Assembly (NCBI RefSeq): GCF_005239225.2
Contig: NC_133289.1
Coordinates: 2,611,501-2,675,500, forward strand
Direction: 5' to 3'
DNA from: Populus alba
Taxonomy: Eukaryota > Streptophyta > Magnoliopsida > Malpighiales > Salicaceae
DNA length: 64,000 nucleotides
The notes under the pieces are model-generated. The model did not search any database, was not told the DNA's origin, and was given only the letters and a program-made list of their open reading frames with translations. Shown here in pieces: positions 40,240 through 52,559 of the stretch (positions are counted from its first letter, which is position 1; each line of letters opens with the position of its first letter). A program made the translations under genes and the position numbers.

Positions 40240-41525
40240 TGGCCAGGGAAAAAAAACTCTCGACACTCGCAAATTCTGACAGCCGCTTCTCACCAAAAAC
40301 CGAAAAATAGAAGGCCACCGCCACGGCAGCAGCCACTCTCTCTGTCTCTCCTATTTTTTTCCCCATTAATATTCCCTGCTATAAGACCTCAAGCAATCAA
40401 ACAAGACTTTAACAAAATCAGACGCTGCATAAGAAAAGCCAGCCAATCCACCAACACAGCCCCCGTCAGTCCTTCCACGCGCCACCACCAACCTCAACCC
40501 TCAACCCCTTCATACACCGTCTCTGCAACAGAAACTCGCCAACCCATCAAGGGGGCTGTAACCGACGGGACCAGGGGAGAGGGCAGAAGATACCAACGTT
40601 TTGAAGAAGTTTTTCCTGGAGAAACTCAAGAACGTAGACGCAGATTAAGACGGACGAAGAAAAGCTCAAATTGGATTCTTTGGTACTAAAAGATATCAGC
40701 TCAAGTTGCTCTTCTTGGGTCCAAATCTACAAGGACTTCTAAACCAAAGTATTGTTACTGGGTTCATGAAGGCGTCTCTTTCTTGTTCAAATCTTGTGTT
40801 CCCAAATGCATGTACATAGGTAGATTGAGACATTGAAGATGCTTACTAAATTCGATGATTCTGATGAATTTCCATATTATTCTAGGATCAGATCAACTTG
40901 TTTTGCTCATTCATTAGTGTAAGTTAAAGTGCTATAGTTCTTAGAATTTGTAAATATTGAAAATCTGAGGAAATGAGTTAACGCAGCAGGGGAGGCAATG
41001 AAACATGAAAGAATATAACCATTTGATGTGCAAATGTAATGAATATGAATAACAAAAAATAATAATAAAATATTCATGACTTCTTAAAATTTAGCTAAAA
41101 AATAAAGAGCATGTATATAGATGCTATAAGCTCCAGTTAAACGATCCTGAGTTGCGGTTTAGCCCATAAAGGTGTTTTTTTGTTGTGTGTGCTCTTTAAT
41201 CAATTTGCTCAGCTGGGTTTCTTCTTCTTTGTCTTGCTTAATTATAGTTAAATTTGAGTTTTCTTGTATTATTATTCGAATATTTGATGGGTTTTTGGCT
41301 CCTGGGTTTTTTTTTTTTCAACTTAATAACACTGCATGTAGCTATTTTCTTGGTAACCAATTATAGCATAAGTTTAAAAGCTTGAAACTTTGATTGTGTA
41401 CATTAATTAATTCCCACTTAAGGAGGTTTAGCTAGTTTTTAAGATGTTATTTGAAGAAATATTTAAAGGGCAATGTAGATTATATGCTGTTGTTGATTGA
41501 TAATTACTGGTGTAGAATTAGTAGA
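40240..41525 (+). other. Probable promoter/5' leader region of the TFIIIC-like gene
   Basis: From about 40240 the base composition turns balanced, with CCGCC and CTCTCTCTGTCTCTC tracts typical of plant 5' UTRs, then returns to AT-rich DNA after about 40850. An acceptor-like GGTGTAG ends about 9 bp before the ATG at 41526, so a leader exon around 40250-40810 followed by a 5'UTR intron is plausible. Exact borders cannot be set. Confidence 0.35.
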
Positions 41526-41749
41526 ATGGAAGAGCAAGAAGAATTATTAGGAGGCAAAGGTGCTGGCATTAGAGTTTCAACATTTGATTATTCAGTTGAG
41601 AATCACTTTAAAGAAATGGACATGATTTCTAAGCTTTGTGGAGAAGCAGAGACTGATTCTGTAGATGAAACTGAAATTCAGTGCTTTAAGTCCTCTATCA
41701 CTTTTTTAAGGTCAGTAATCCTTTTCTTTTTTTGTGTATAAACTCTACG

Positions 41750-42713
41750 GTAGGATACATTGGGCACCCAAAATATAATTAAATGTTGAAGTAGCATGTA
41801 ATGAAAAAGTTTTGACAAAATAGCACAGTTTAAAAATGCAATATTTCAATAACATCATGGTTCAGAATCGTGAAATTTGATACATGTCGTATTTCTGAAC
41901 CACGACATTCTCAAGGAGATTTTTTTGAGAAATGACTGGACATTTGATAAAACAGTTGAATAGTAGCCAAAACAGTTTGACTGTTTTGGCTACTGTAAGG
42001 TTTTGGGTCATTTTCGTGTTTTAAGCCTAAAAAGGTTTATAAAATCATAGTTTTGGTTAATCTACTTGGAATCCAGAGTAATGATCCGTTGTATTATACT
42101 CATGTATCAAATCATATACTCCTCGTCGGTAATCACAGGATGCATCTCTGTAAATGTCTTATTTCTTCGTGCATCTCACTGTAATACATAAGCACTATGC
42201 TAGTCTAACCAGTCGTAATCATCATTTTTACCCCTACGAGTAATGACGTGCAAAGCATCACTTGTATTGATATCGACTGGAATGTGATGTCTGTAGTTGA
42301 ACTATCGCATTACCTGATTCAGGCATTGTAGCCTGACCATCTCAAAACATATTAGCCTTGGGCACTGCTGTTTATATATCCATCCCGCTGGTGCAAATAG
42401 CTTTGGCTACTGTCTAACTATTTTATCAAATGTTTAGCCATTTCTCAAAATGGTCTCCTTAAGAATGTCACATTTTTTAACTGCGACATTGAATCAGAGG
42501 TCGTGGTTCTGAAACTGAAATGCGACATTTAATTAATGTCGCGTTTTGAAACGCGACATGTATCAAAGGCCACAATTTTGAACCGCGACATCATTGAAAT
42601 ATCGCGTTTCTGAACCGCGATATCCTCAAAATGTTTTGTTTCACTAAAACTTTTTCATCCTATGCTATTTCGGCATTGAATTATATTTTGGGTGCTAATT
42701 GTCCAATTTATCC
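41750..42713. mobile_element. Long-terminal-inverted-repeat transposon in the first coding intron of the TFIIIC-like pseudogene
   Basis: About 240 bp at the left end and about 300 bp at the right end are imperfect inverted copies: left GCACCCAAAATATAATT plus TGAAAAAGTTTTG plus ACATTTGATAAAA plus AGTAGCCAAA recur in reverse complement at the right. The 7-bp repeat CTCTACG flanks it at 41743-41749 and 42714-42720. The arms contain many variants of TTCTGAACCGCGACAT, some palindromic (near 42537-42560). Long inverted ends resemble Mutator-like or foldback elements, though Mutator duplications are usually 9 bp (7 of 9 match here). The centre carries a decayed PMD fragment. Confidence 0.75.
42062..42388 (-). 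pseudogene. Decayed plant mobile domain (PMD) coding fragment inside the transposon
   Basis: One minus-strand frame reads about 109 codons interrupted by four stops. It shows the order expected of the PMD (MAIN/MAIL1-like, often annotated as Ser/Thr phosphatase 7 long form): PRLICFEMV, then QVMR, a stop where Gln is expected, FNYRHHIP, a spacer, then DALHVITRRG, DYDWLD, HSAYVLQ, DARRN, EEYM and YMSIIQRI. Three of the stops are TAG or TGA where Trp is usual in the family, consistent with G-to-A decay. PMD domains occur in cellular genes and in plant transposons; here it looks like transposon cargo or remnant. No complete gene remains. Confidence 0.6.
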
Positions 42714-45700
42714 CTCTACGTTGATGGTTTGTTGTTGTTCTTGTGTTTGTGTATAACTTTTTATTTTTATTACATTTAGTGAATGGAAGCATTACAAGTA
42801 TGACCTAAGAATAATTAGGTTTGCTAGTGAAACGGATAATTCACAGCAGAAATGTGTTCTCGGTGGAATAAAGCTACCACAGTTCTCATCTGCAACTGTT
42901 CCTAAGGTACTACTATAAGTGAAGGTCTGTTTTTCTTTTTTATTGTATTTTAGCCTTTTGTAGATATATGTTACGTGATTATAACATTTGTTTTACTTTG
43001 CAATCTGATTTAGGAGAGACCAGATGGTGGTGCCACTTCTCTAGAATATAGGTATAAATTGGACTTGCCTTGGTTTTCATTTGCAGCTTGTTTTGTTTTA
43101 GTTGATTGTGTTGCAAATTTTTTTGACATTCTAGGTTATATATAAATTATCTAATTTTTTTGACATTCTTCTATAGTTTTGTGTAATGCTTTTCCATTCC
43201 TGATATGTACATTTTCAAACCTCTCTCTTTCCATCTTGTTGCAGCAAAGACTTTGTGATTTATGTTGGAGGGTCTGTTTGGGCATTGGATTGGTGTCCTA
43301 GAGTTCACGAAAGGCCTGACAATCATATCAAACGCTAGGTTTTCTCTCCTCTCCTTCTTAATGCCTTCATTTTTATGGTTGTGGAGATGAATTCTTAATT
43401 AATTACTTGACCTCTTATTGATGGGTTGCTCATGTATGTGAGCCTAATATTCAGATAACATTTCTTTACAAGGTCATGGAATCACTTACATGGACATGCG
43501 AACATATAGAGTATAGCCTGGGAAATTCATCCAATTCACACCTCTAACTTCCTGAAGAATGTTTTATTCCAAGCATGAGGCAGAAAACATCAATTAAAGA
43601 AACTGCAAGTCTCAGTTATCTTTGAGCAAATTTATAAATTATTGGAAGTAGCTTTATATATTGAAATAGATTGCTGGATTTGGTAAATCTGCTTTCATTT
43701 AGATACTTCAGATTGGTGTCATAGTGCTTAATCAACTATAAAATGTCAATTATTAAACTAAAACAAGGTTGCCCCTGTGCGATCCATTGCTTGACTATAT
43801 TTTCCTTGTCAATCTTTTATCTCCTCCATAAGTTTTGGATTCTTTTCTTTGGGATACCCTTTGACTTGATTCCTTTGTCAATTTTTGTACTTTATTGCTA
43901 TTTCTGCCCATCCTCCTGAATCTTACTATCACAAGATAGGTGTTCCACTTACTGGCAGAGGCATCATCCAGATATGGTGTGTTTTAAATGTTGGTGTAGA
44001 TGAGGAAGCACCTCCAATGAAGAACTCAAAACTGGGAGCTGGAAACAATAGATCCAAGATGGACAATTCAGTTGAATTAAACAGGCTAAAACGAAGACCT
44101 AGAAAAAAAGACAATAGAAGAATCATCCAGTAATGAAGCCACAAAGGCTTTAGTTAAGATGCCAAAAGGAAGACCTAGAAAAAGGCCAAGAGAAGAATCA
44201 CCTAGTAATGAAGCCATGGCAGAGATTTCATCTAAGAGGCCAAAAGGAAGACCTAGAAAAAAGCCAATTGAAGAATCACCCAGTAATGAAGCCACGAAGG
44301 AGATTTTAGCTCTAGTTAATGAAGCCACAAAGGAGAATTTAGCTCAAGTTAAGAGGCCACGAGGACAACCTAGAAAGAACCCAACAAATGATACTCTTGA
44401 TAATTTGGATAGCAGCAACCAATATGTCCAAGCTCTTGCTATTGAATACCCACACAAGATTCACCTGGACTTCTTGCTATAGAAGGTATTTCTCAAAACA
44501 TCCTAGATGAGGCCAAGCATAAACACAAGTTGAAAGAACAAAAAACTTCAACCAAAAAGCTATCTGATTGTAATCAAATCTTAAAACTACCGCACAAAGT
44601 AGAAGATTGAAAAGTAAGGCAAGGAAGGGAAGTAATTATGATGGTGTGGGTTGTCCACTGTTATTGACTCATAATGAAGATGATAATGTTTCTTTGGATA
44701 TCAACTCCACTTCAACTGTAAACTACCAAACACATGAGAATTCTGGACTCAACACTGCAATGCCACCTTATGGTTCTGATAATGTTTCTTTGGATATCAA
44801 CTCCACTTCTTCCATTCCAAAGGATGCTGATTTGCCAGGAGTTGTATTATGCCTTCCTCACAATGGAAAAGTTGCATGGGATGTCAAATGGCGGCCTTGT
44901 AATGCACCCCATTCCAAATACCAGCATCGCATGGGCTATCTTGCTGTCTTGCTAGGAAATAGATCTTTGGAAGTGTAAGTCATCTTCTTCACATGGATTA
45001 GTGTGAGATAATATTCATAGAAAGGAAGGATTGGCGCTTCTATAATGACCAATAGTTCTAGCATTTTCAGATATGATTAATAGAAGGAATTGATCATATC
45101 TAATCATGTTGAGTTATAGACTGAAAAACATAAATGCTGATGATTTCTTGGAAAACTGTAAGGAGACTTTTACACCTGGAATGTTGCAAATTGAAGAAAT
45201 GCAAACATAGTGTGGTCATTTGAGCGTGGGGGGATGGGTGGGGGTTTGGGGATGAGAAGTGGTTAGGAAACATATAATTTCATTTGCCCATTATTCCTTT
45301 TTTTATCTTTTGCTCCTCAGCATGCCCATAATGTAACTCTTGCTATAAGTCTCCTAAATTCTAGGTGTTGCTTTTAATTTTAGGCATAAATTAATTATCA
45401 TTGTGATACTGTTGACAATTCCACCTGTCAAATGCAGATGGGATGTTCCTCTCCCCTATGCTATGAAATCTGTTTGTTCTTCTTCTAATGGAGAAGGCAC
45501 AGATCCTCGCTTTGTCAAGCTAAAGCCAGTATTCAGATGTTCAACTCTGAAGTGTGGAGGTATACAGAGGTAACATTGTTGATATCTTCTATGCTCTTTA
45601 TATTTATATGAAGTACTACTGGAATTTAAGGAGATTGTAGAATATACTTAGGCTTTCTTTTTAACAGGGCTATCTGATATGTAGCTTAGAAACCCCTTTT

Positions 45701-48700
45701 CGTAGAAATTCTAACCTGGAGAGTTCACTTTCACATGGTATGATTTGGTTTGCAGTATATGGTGGAACCCAAGTGTACCCTTGTACCATGTTTGTATGAG
45801 TGGAGAAAAGTAAATTCATTTTTTCTAAAGGAGGAAGAACAATAATAGAACGAATGAAAGGACTGCCACTAAAGTATTTTTCATCCTTGTCTGTATATGT
45901 CACATAAAGGAATTTGACATTCGGGGTTTTGTGGATTTTGAAGTGATGTATATAGTTGAATAGAATGATTGATGAAGATCTTTCATCATTGAATTCCAAA
46001 TTCACCTAACTCAGATTGTTGAAGAGCTGTCATTAATTATAGAGCCTTTTGCTCATTGATCATATTTTTTGCTGTGCGCTTTATTATTATTTTGTTTCTA
46101 ATTTCTTTTTTTCAAATTCTTATACAGCATCCCTTTGGCAGTAGAGTGGTAAACTTTACACCCTCATGATTACTTACTTGCTGGATGCCATGCTGGAACT
46201 GTAATATATCAATCATCTTGTTGTTTATGCTGTTATTAATTTAATTGTCTGCCGTGGTTTGGGATAAAGTCTAATTGAGTTGTTGCCTTTCATCACCTCA
46301 TTTTCAGGTTGCTTTGTGGAAATTCTCTGCAAATGGTGCATCTGGTAATAACTAATCAGTCTAATGACTTTCATGTTTTTGTTCTTTCTGTGTGAATTAT
46401 GTGGATACAGTTTATGTCATGTTAAATTTGGTTGGAGTTCTGATCTAAATTGATTGATCATTCCATTTTTTTCCCTTTGTTAATCTTCAGATACAAGGCC
46501 TTTGCTTTGTTTCAGCTCAGATACAGTTACTATTAGAGCAATCACATGGGTCCCATCTGAAAGGTTAGTGATGTCAGATGTCTCAGTCTGTTACTTTTCT
46601 AGCTGTATGTTTGATTTATCTCTGATATTTTGATGCACATTTTCACTTTTTTTTTATTAGATCTGAAGATTTATAATCCTGCTACTTTGGCAATGGCATG
46701 TCCCTTGCCTTTAAAATTTCTGTGTTGTCAATAATCATCCAAAAATTTTCTCGTGTATAATGCTATTTTAACTGTAAAGGGATGCATGGAAACTTTTAAG
46801 ATGTTTATTTCAAAGAAATTGTACTGGCCAAAGTTCTCATTTCTTTTGCTTATAATTAAGATATAAAATATGCTGCCTTCAAACTTTTTTCCAGTGACCA
46901 AGGGAGTCCAAATCTTTTCCTCACTGCCGGACATTGGGGCCTGAAGTTTTGTGACATACAGTAAGTGTGATTTATTTGTTATCACAATTACATGGTATTA
47001 TTTTGATATCGCTGTTTGCATGTTCCATTTATATACAAATTCTTAATTGCTCAGTTTGCTTCAGATGAACTTATGGGTATGTAATTTTGTATGGAACTTT
47101 CAAGAATATGATTTGAATGTTTAATAGAACTACCATGACTGCCTTTTATCCTTGCCCTGGAGTAGACAGACTATAATGCACACCAGTACCACTATGTGCT
47201 GTAGCTTTGGGTGACTGGACTGAGAGCATAACATGGCTTCAAGTTCAAAAAACTTGGAGACCATTTTCCTTAATGCTTGCACCAGATTTTCATGAACTTT
47301 TGTGAAAAATGTTTATAGAGTAACAAGCCTCTGAAGAGGTGGAGCATAGTTTTTTTTATGAGCTTGTTCTATTATCTTGTGACGATATTCTCTGGTTCCT
47401 TTGTGTCTGGAGTTATCACTGGTATAATCACAGCATAAAAAACTCCTATAAACAAAACATTGATATGCATTTTGCAGTCAGAGTGGTATATTTCCATGAA
47501 TTTTGCATCATTGTGATATTGGGATTTAGAGTTGAGCATCATCATATGCCCTTATCATACTTGTCATCTTTATTTGTGGTTGTATTTTTTTGAGAGGCCA
47601 TTCTCTAATATCCATTTGTCCTCTGGGATTAAGAAAAACTGATCAGGGTGCCTCATGTGTCATGCTCCTCTTTCATATATATAAACATTTCCCTTTTGTC
47701 TGGCTTCTCATCTCAACATTAATGGCCAGGAACTCTTTTATAGGTGGTAGAAAAAGACACCTGAGAGTTGAATTTACTTCATCAGTTTTCCATGTGGAAT
47801 ACTTTTGCATATGTTGGCTGTATGTATCATGTAACATTGTTGTGTTTTCAGAACAGGAGGAAGTTCTCAATCCCTATTTTACTTCAATTATGGAATGAGG
47901 AAATCAATTCCATTTGTATTTTTAAAAAAAAAAAAATAGTTGCTGTATAACTAAGCTTCTGAACAATTGCAGTGATTCATTCCGACCTTTGTGGGACCTT
48001 CATCCAGTGCCAAAACTCATATATAGCCTGGATTGGCTGCCAGATCCAAGGTGTTGCATTATTTTAATTGAATAAATCACAGGTTGGGGATTTTATTGAT
48101 GAGTTTATTCACTTGTATTGAGCCTTTAATTGTTTACATTTTCAGATGTATAATTTTATCCTTTAATGACACAATGAGACGACTCAGTTTGGCAAAGGCT
48201 GCGAATGATACTGCTGTCAATGGACAACCTTCTGTTGGACCAAAACAACTAGGGATGCACTTTTTTAATTGTTCTTCCTTTGCTATCTGGAGCATTCAAC
48301 TGTCAAGGCTTACAGGCACTCTTGTGTTGTCATTTGCTTTAGTATTGAAATGATGCAATTTCATTAATCGCTTAATCAAAATTGGGCGACAAAACTATAG
48401 GTGGTATACTGCATTTTCTTCCCTCAGGTTTTTATCATCTTCTTACAGCATTTGTGACTGATGTTGCCTATGCAAGGTTATTTGATTGTTGCATCCTGGG
48501 ATCCTCTCTTCTACAAAACTATTGTCTTTATCAATATTTTGATTGGTCCGGTTGTTCAGCAACCTGACAGGCCTACATCAATGGAATTAATTTATGGTTA
48601 ATGCATAAATAAGTCCCTCTCAAGTATCGAACTTCAAAATGGCTCCTCCGGGATTATTTGATCCTGTCTACCATTCTATTTCTGTTGTTTGTAGCAAATA

Positions 48701-50394
48701 AACCTAGTTGGAGAAGAAAGTGATCCCATATGTCAGCTGACTAATAATACCCTTTAAGACTATGAGGTGTCCAAATGAATGCCAGATGATTTGTTGAGCT
48801 GTTGATTTGAGAAAAAAATTGAACTAATGGGACAAGCTTCTAGTTTTGCAAATGGGCCGTCTACATCCTCCAGTCAGGTCAGCTCTGCTGGAGAAACAGG
48901 GTCTCACTTCATTGTCCTCCACTTTTCTTGAAAACTTTTTTTGTAGTGACACATAGTAACTTGGGTATTTCTTTGGTGGAATTAACAATCTGTCTTCCAT
49001 TGCATATAACTACAATCGGATCAATCGAAAATGCTTCTTATTATTTGTTGTCCTAGCTGTATCAACCTTTTCATAATTCCATTTTTTTTCTTAATTGACA
49101 GGCATGGTTGCATATTGCAGTGCAGATGGTACTGTTTGCCGCTTCCAGGTATGATTTATTTCTCCAATGTGATACACTCCTACATAACATCCATGTGACA
49201 TCCATGGACCTGTTCTCTTGCACTTGTTAATGCTGAGTGCTAAGAGGGTGGAACCACATTGCATCATGAATTTAATTTGGCAGGAGTCTGGCTCATTGGT
49301 GTGAACAAGAATTATTTAGTAGCATACCTGTTTTACATGTCTTGAGCATGTTTGCAAAATTTTGTTTGAATTACTTACACGAGTGACGTGAAGGATCAGC
49401 ATCCAAACACATTCTTGATAGATCTTTGCATGAATAATTGAGACAACTAAAGTCTGTGTCTGATACTTTGATGCTACTCTTTTACCAAACAATTCGTGGT
49501 AGAGTTTGAATAATTATATATGTGGATGCCCACATCTGTACGTCTGGCCTGCTTCAGAGCATTTGCTAAAGCTTATATAGTGTTGCTTTCATAATCAGCT
49601 CACAACCAAAGTAGTGGAGAAAGATCCATCGAAAAATAGGGCCCCACATTTTGCTCGTGGGTCCTTGAGTGAGGATGAATCAGCCATTGTAGTTGGCACT
49701 CCATTACCAGATGCTCCTTTACCTTTGAAGAGGCCGGTTAACGATGTTGGGAACAATCCAAAATCCAAGCAGTCCTTGTCTGTGTCAAACAAGGCCGCAA
49801 AAATCGCAACTTCAGATGATCAACCGTTAGGTAACTGCAAAATTTCCACCCCTATATTCTTCTTCTTAGCTTTGGTTTTCTTCTCTCTTTTGATCACCAA
49901 GTTTGTCAAACTTGTTGGTGCTATGGTGATGATCCAGGTATGTATGATGGATCAGATGAAACATTGATAGCTTCAAAAAGCAAAAAGAAAACAAAATCTA
50001 AAAGTGGGAGTAAGAAACAGGAAGGAGAAGATCAGACATTGACATGCAGCGATGACGAGCAAGATGACAAAAAGAAAGGAAGAGGGAAGGAGGGAGCTGG
50101 GAATGTAACTGAAAGTATCCCACCAAAAATTGTTGCAATGCATAGAGTTAGATGGAATATGAACAAAGGTAGTGAGAGATGGCTGCTGTGCTCCGGAGGA
50201 GCAGCCGGAATCGTACGGTGTCAAGAAATCAAAATGTCTGATATTGATATATGCCTGGCTAGGAAGAGATAGCAGCCAGAAAAACGTCAATCATATTCTA
50301 TGGATATTTAATGTTATTCTCCACAGATTTGGCCTTAAAAAAAAAGGTATAATTAAGAATTCTTGAGAAGAATAATTGAAACAAATTCCTTGCT

Positions 50395-51035
50395 GTTAAT
50401 CGCCAATAAATAATATTAAATCAGAGAATAATCTGCAATTCCTCCCATAAACGATAGGTCATGAACGGAATTCTGGTCGGCGATTAATTGGGAAAGGAAT
50501 CTGTAATAAATTGAGAAATCATCACTTTGTGGAGCTCGTGAGATAAAGGCAAATATTGAGAAAAATAGCTTTCTCCAAAAATCTTTAATTAATCGCCAAT
50601 ACAATGTTAATCGTAAGTGACGCGAGATAATCGGAATCCAAGTGCCGATTAATCGTTGAATTCTGGCTAACTCCTGGCCTATTCATCGGGAAAAAGGCAC
50701 TACTTCCTCACCAATTACTCGGGTCGTCAATTCCTCCCAAATTAATCGTTAAATACTCGTAATCCCCTTATCAACTACTCAGGGTTTCTGCAGGATTTCC
50801 ATTTGCGCATCGTTAAATACTCATTGATTCCTCGCCAATCAATAGCGATTTTCTTCTTAAATTCATCGCGAATTCCTCGTAAATTAATCGGTAAAAAATT
50901 ATTCATTCATATCCAATTAAACATTTATTGATCGGGAAATACTCGGATTTTCTCAAATCAGGGCTTTTGATGGAATTCATTAATTAGAATCTTCCTGTAA
51001 AATCGGACATCTAAATTAAATATTCGTCAAACAAT
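50395..51035. repeat. CG-containing degenerate short-motif region
   Basis: A 640-bp stretch dense in the words ATTAATCG, AATACTCG, TTCCTCG and ATCGCC, with about 30 CG dinucleotides, mostly in TCG context. The flanks are AT-rich and CG-poor. On the minus strand the words align loosely as a CGATTAATT...GAGGAAT...CGAGTA unit repeated without fixed period. No open frame or known RNA recognised. It starts just after the pseudogene's stop codon. Confidence 0.5.
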
Positions 51036-51039
51036 CAAG

Positions 51040-52555
51040 AACTAATTGTTAGATGTTTATCTCTCCCGACAACTCTCTAAACTAATTGTTCCACGAGATT
51101 ATTTGGTTTGATGATGGGAAAAAAATTATTTCTACAAATTGTCCCCAATTTTTTTTTTATTCAATGATTATTTGGTTTCATGATGAGAGAAAAAATTATC
51201 TTTTTTCTTTCTTTCTCTCTCTCTCTCTCTTTCTTTTTAGTTAAAGTGAGCGTAAAGATTTTAGTAAGCATGTCACCTATAACACCAGGAAAATCTTTCT
51301 TTTTTATAAACATTAGCATGGAAATTTAATGATGAGCAAAGATATTTGGAATGAATATAACTTTTTTATCTTTATAATGTTATAATCTTGGTGTTGCATG
51401 TAGATCGATGATCAAACATCTTCTAGATTTTGTGAAAACTTCAATTAAGCATTAATCTTTGGAAATGATTCAAAATTATTCCTAATCAGTATGATTATGC
51501 ACAATTAATAATTCTCAATCTCCTTGCTAAATGCTTGAGGTTCAAGATATATATGATTGTGCAAAAAAAAAAATTACGAAGAAAAAAATAAATAAAGGAT
51601 CGAGGCCTTGAAGAAGAACAGGATTATTCAGACAGCTTGACTAATTATGATTAAGTTGACCACCTTAAATCTAAGTTAAATTTAGCCCTACAACAAGATT
51701 ATGACTAATGATTGTCATCAATGGAAGAAATCCATCTTTGATATGATCTGCTAGTGACCTCACGCTCGCTTAAACATGATGCTATTTTAGGTGGACAAAC
51801 ATTGAAGGTAATAATTAGTGCGAACCAAAATATTAGTAAAGTAATTAACTATATTTACATGTTGATAACGTATTTAATGTTCGTAATTGATTTATCCTAG
51901 ATCAAAACATCAATGTCACACCCACTAATATAGGGATTTTCACTTTTTAGTTGTCAATTCATGACTTAATTATGAGCTTAAAAAAATTGGTTGTTGACAA
52001 TCTTGCCATTTACAAAACTTATATTTTAGAATTTTATTTGATTGTTTAAGTTTTGAGTTGAATTGTTTTTTATATGATATTAGAGTTTTGGTTAACTAAA
52101 TGGTTAGGAAGAAATTTTAAGAAATTAAATATTATCTTTATAATTTTATTTTTCATATCTAGTTTAGAAATCCCTATATCAATTCCATAATTATTTCTTA
52201 GGATTTTTCTTTTTTAAGTATTACGATTTGGATCTAGGACTAGTATAAATGGGGTTGTTTAACTTATATTTTCAGCTGTGAAAAATAAATAAAATTAAGT
52301 ATTTTAGTATCTCATTATATTTATTGGTTTATTTGGTCTTTTAAGGTTTTGTCTTGTAACAAATCTCATGGATTTTTGAGAGTTTTAACTTGTAACAAAC
52401 ATCATTATCTATTCACTTTTCAGCTATGTCAGGTTGTATTAAAGCCAAATAATTCCTAGTGCTCTATCTTGGTGATATTAATCTTATTTATTAGTTTAAA
52501 TTTTTTAAGGTAAGATGATTCTTTAATATTAGCCCTTTATTATGTAGTATATACT
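51040..52555. other. AT-rich intergenic DNA
   Basis: No gene or clear repeat seen apart from a CT microsatellite near 51205-51230. Confidence 0.5.
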
Positions 52556-52559
52556 AAAT

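Larger units (their letters stand above)
41526..50272 (+). pseudogene. Disabled TFIIIC subunit-like gene (GTF3C2-like, AT-hook plus WD40)
   Basis: Exon-by-exon similarity to plant AT-hook/WD40 proteins of the TFIIIC (RNA polymerase III factor) subunit 2 type. Pieces: 41526-41710, 42780-42906, 43014-43051, 43245-43338, 43891-44974, 45438-45569, 46128-46200, 46307-46344, 46491-46563, 46895-46960, 47973-48050, 48146-48315, 49102-49148, 49599-49830 and about 49905-50272. Readable segments include GGSVWALDWCP, two or three KGRPRKRP-type AT hooks, GHWGLKFCDI, and the C-terminus SGGAAGIVRCQEI. Lesions: TAG at 43336-43338 just before a donor; no AG acceptor before 43891; a one-base gain in the A run at 44103-44109; two more frame changes near 44455 and 44590; TAA at 46150-46152; GC instead of GT at 48316-48317. 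It keeps introns, so it is a duplicated, not processed, pseudogene. The 5' and 3' thirds are still open, so decay is fairly recent, and shorter transcripts are possible. Confidence 0.75.

Noticed and set aside
40142..40366. Minus-strand frame with a Val/Ala-rich stretch
   Set aside because: Lies in the CCGCC/CTCT-rich leader region of the TFIIIC-like gene; reads as antisense of a 5' UTR.
43929..44328. Two minus-strand open frames opposite the AT-hook exon
   Set aside because: They are the antisense of the repeated AT-hook codons of the TFIIIC-like pseudogene and show repeat-driven composition.
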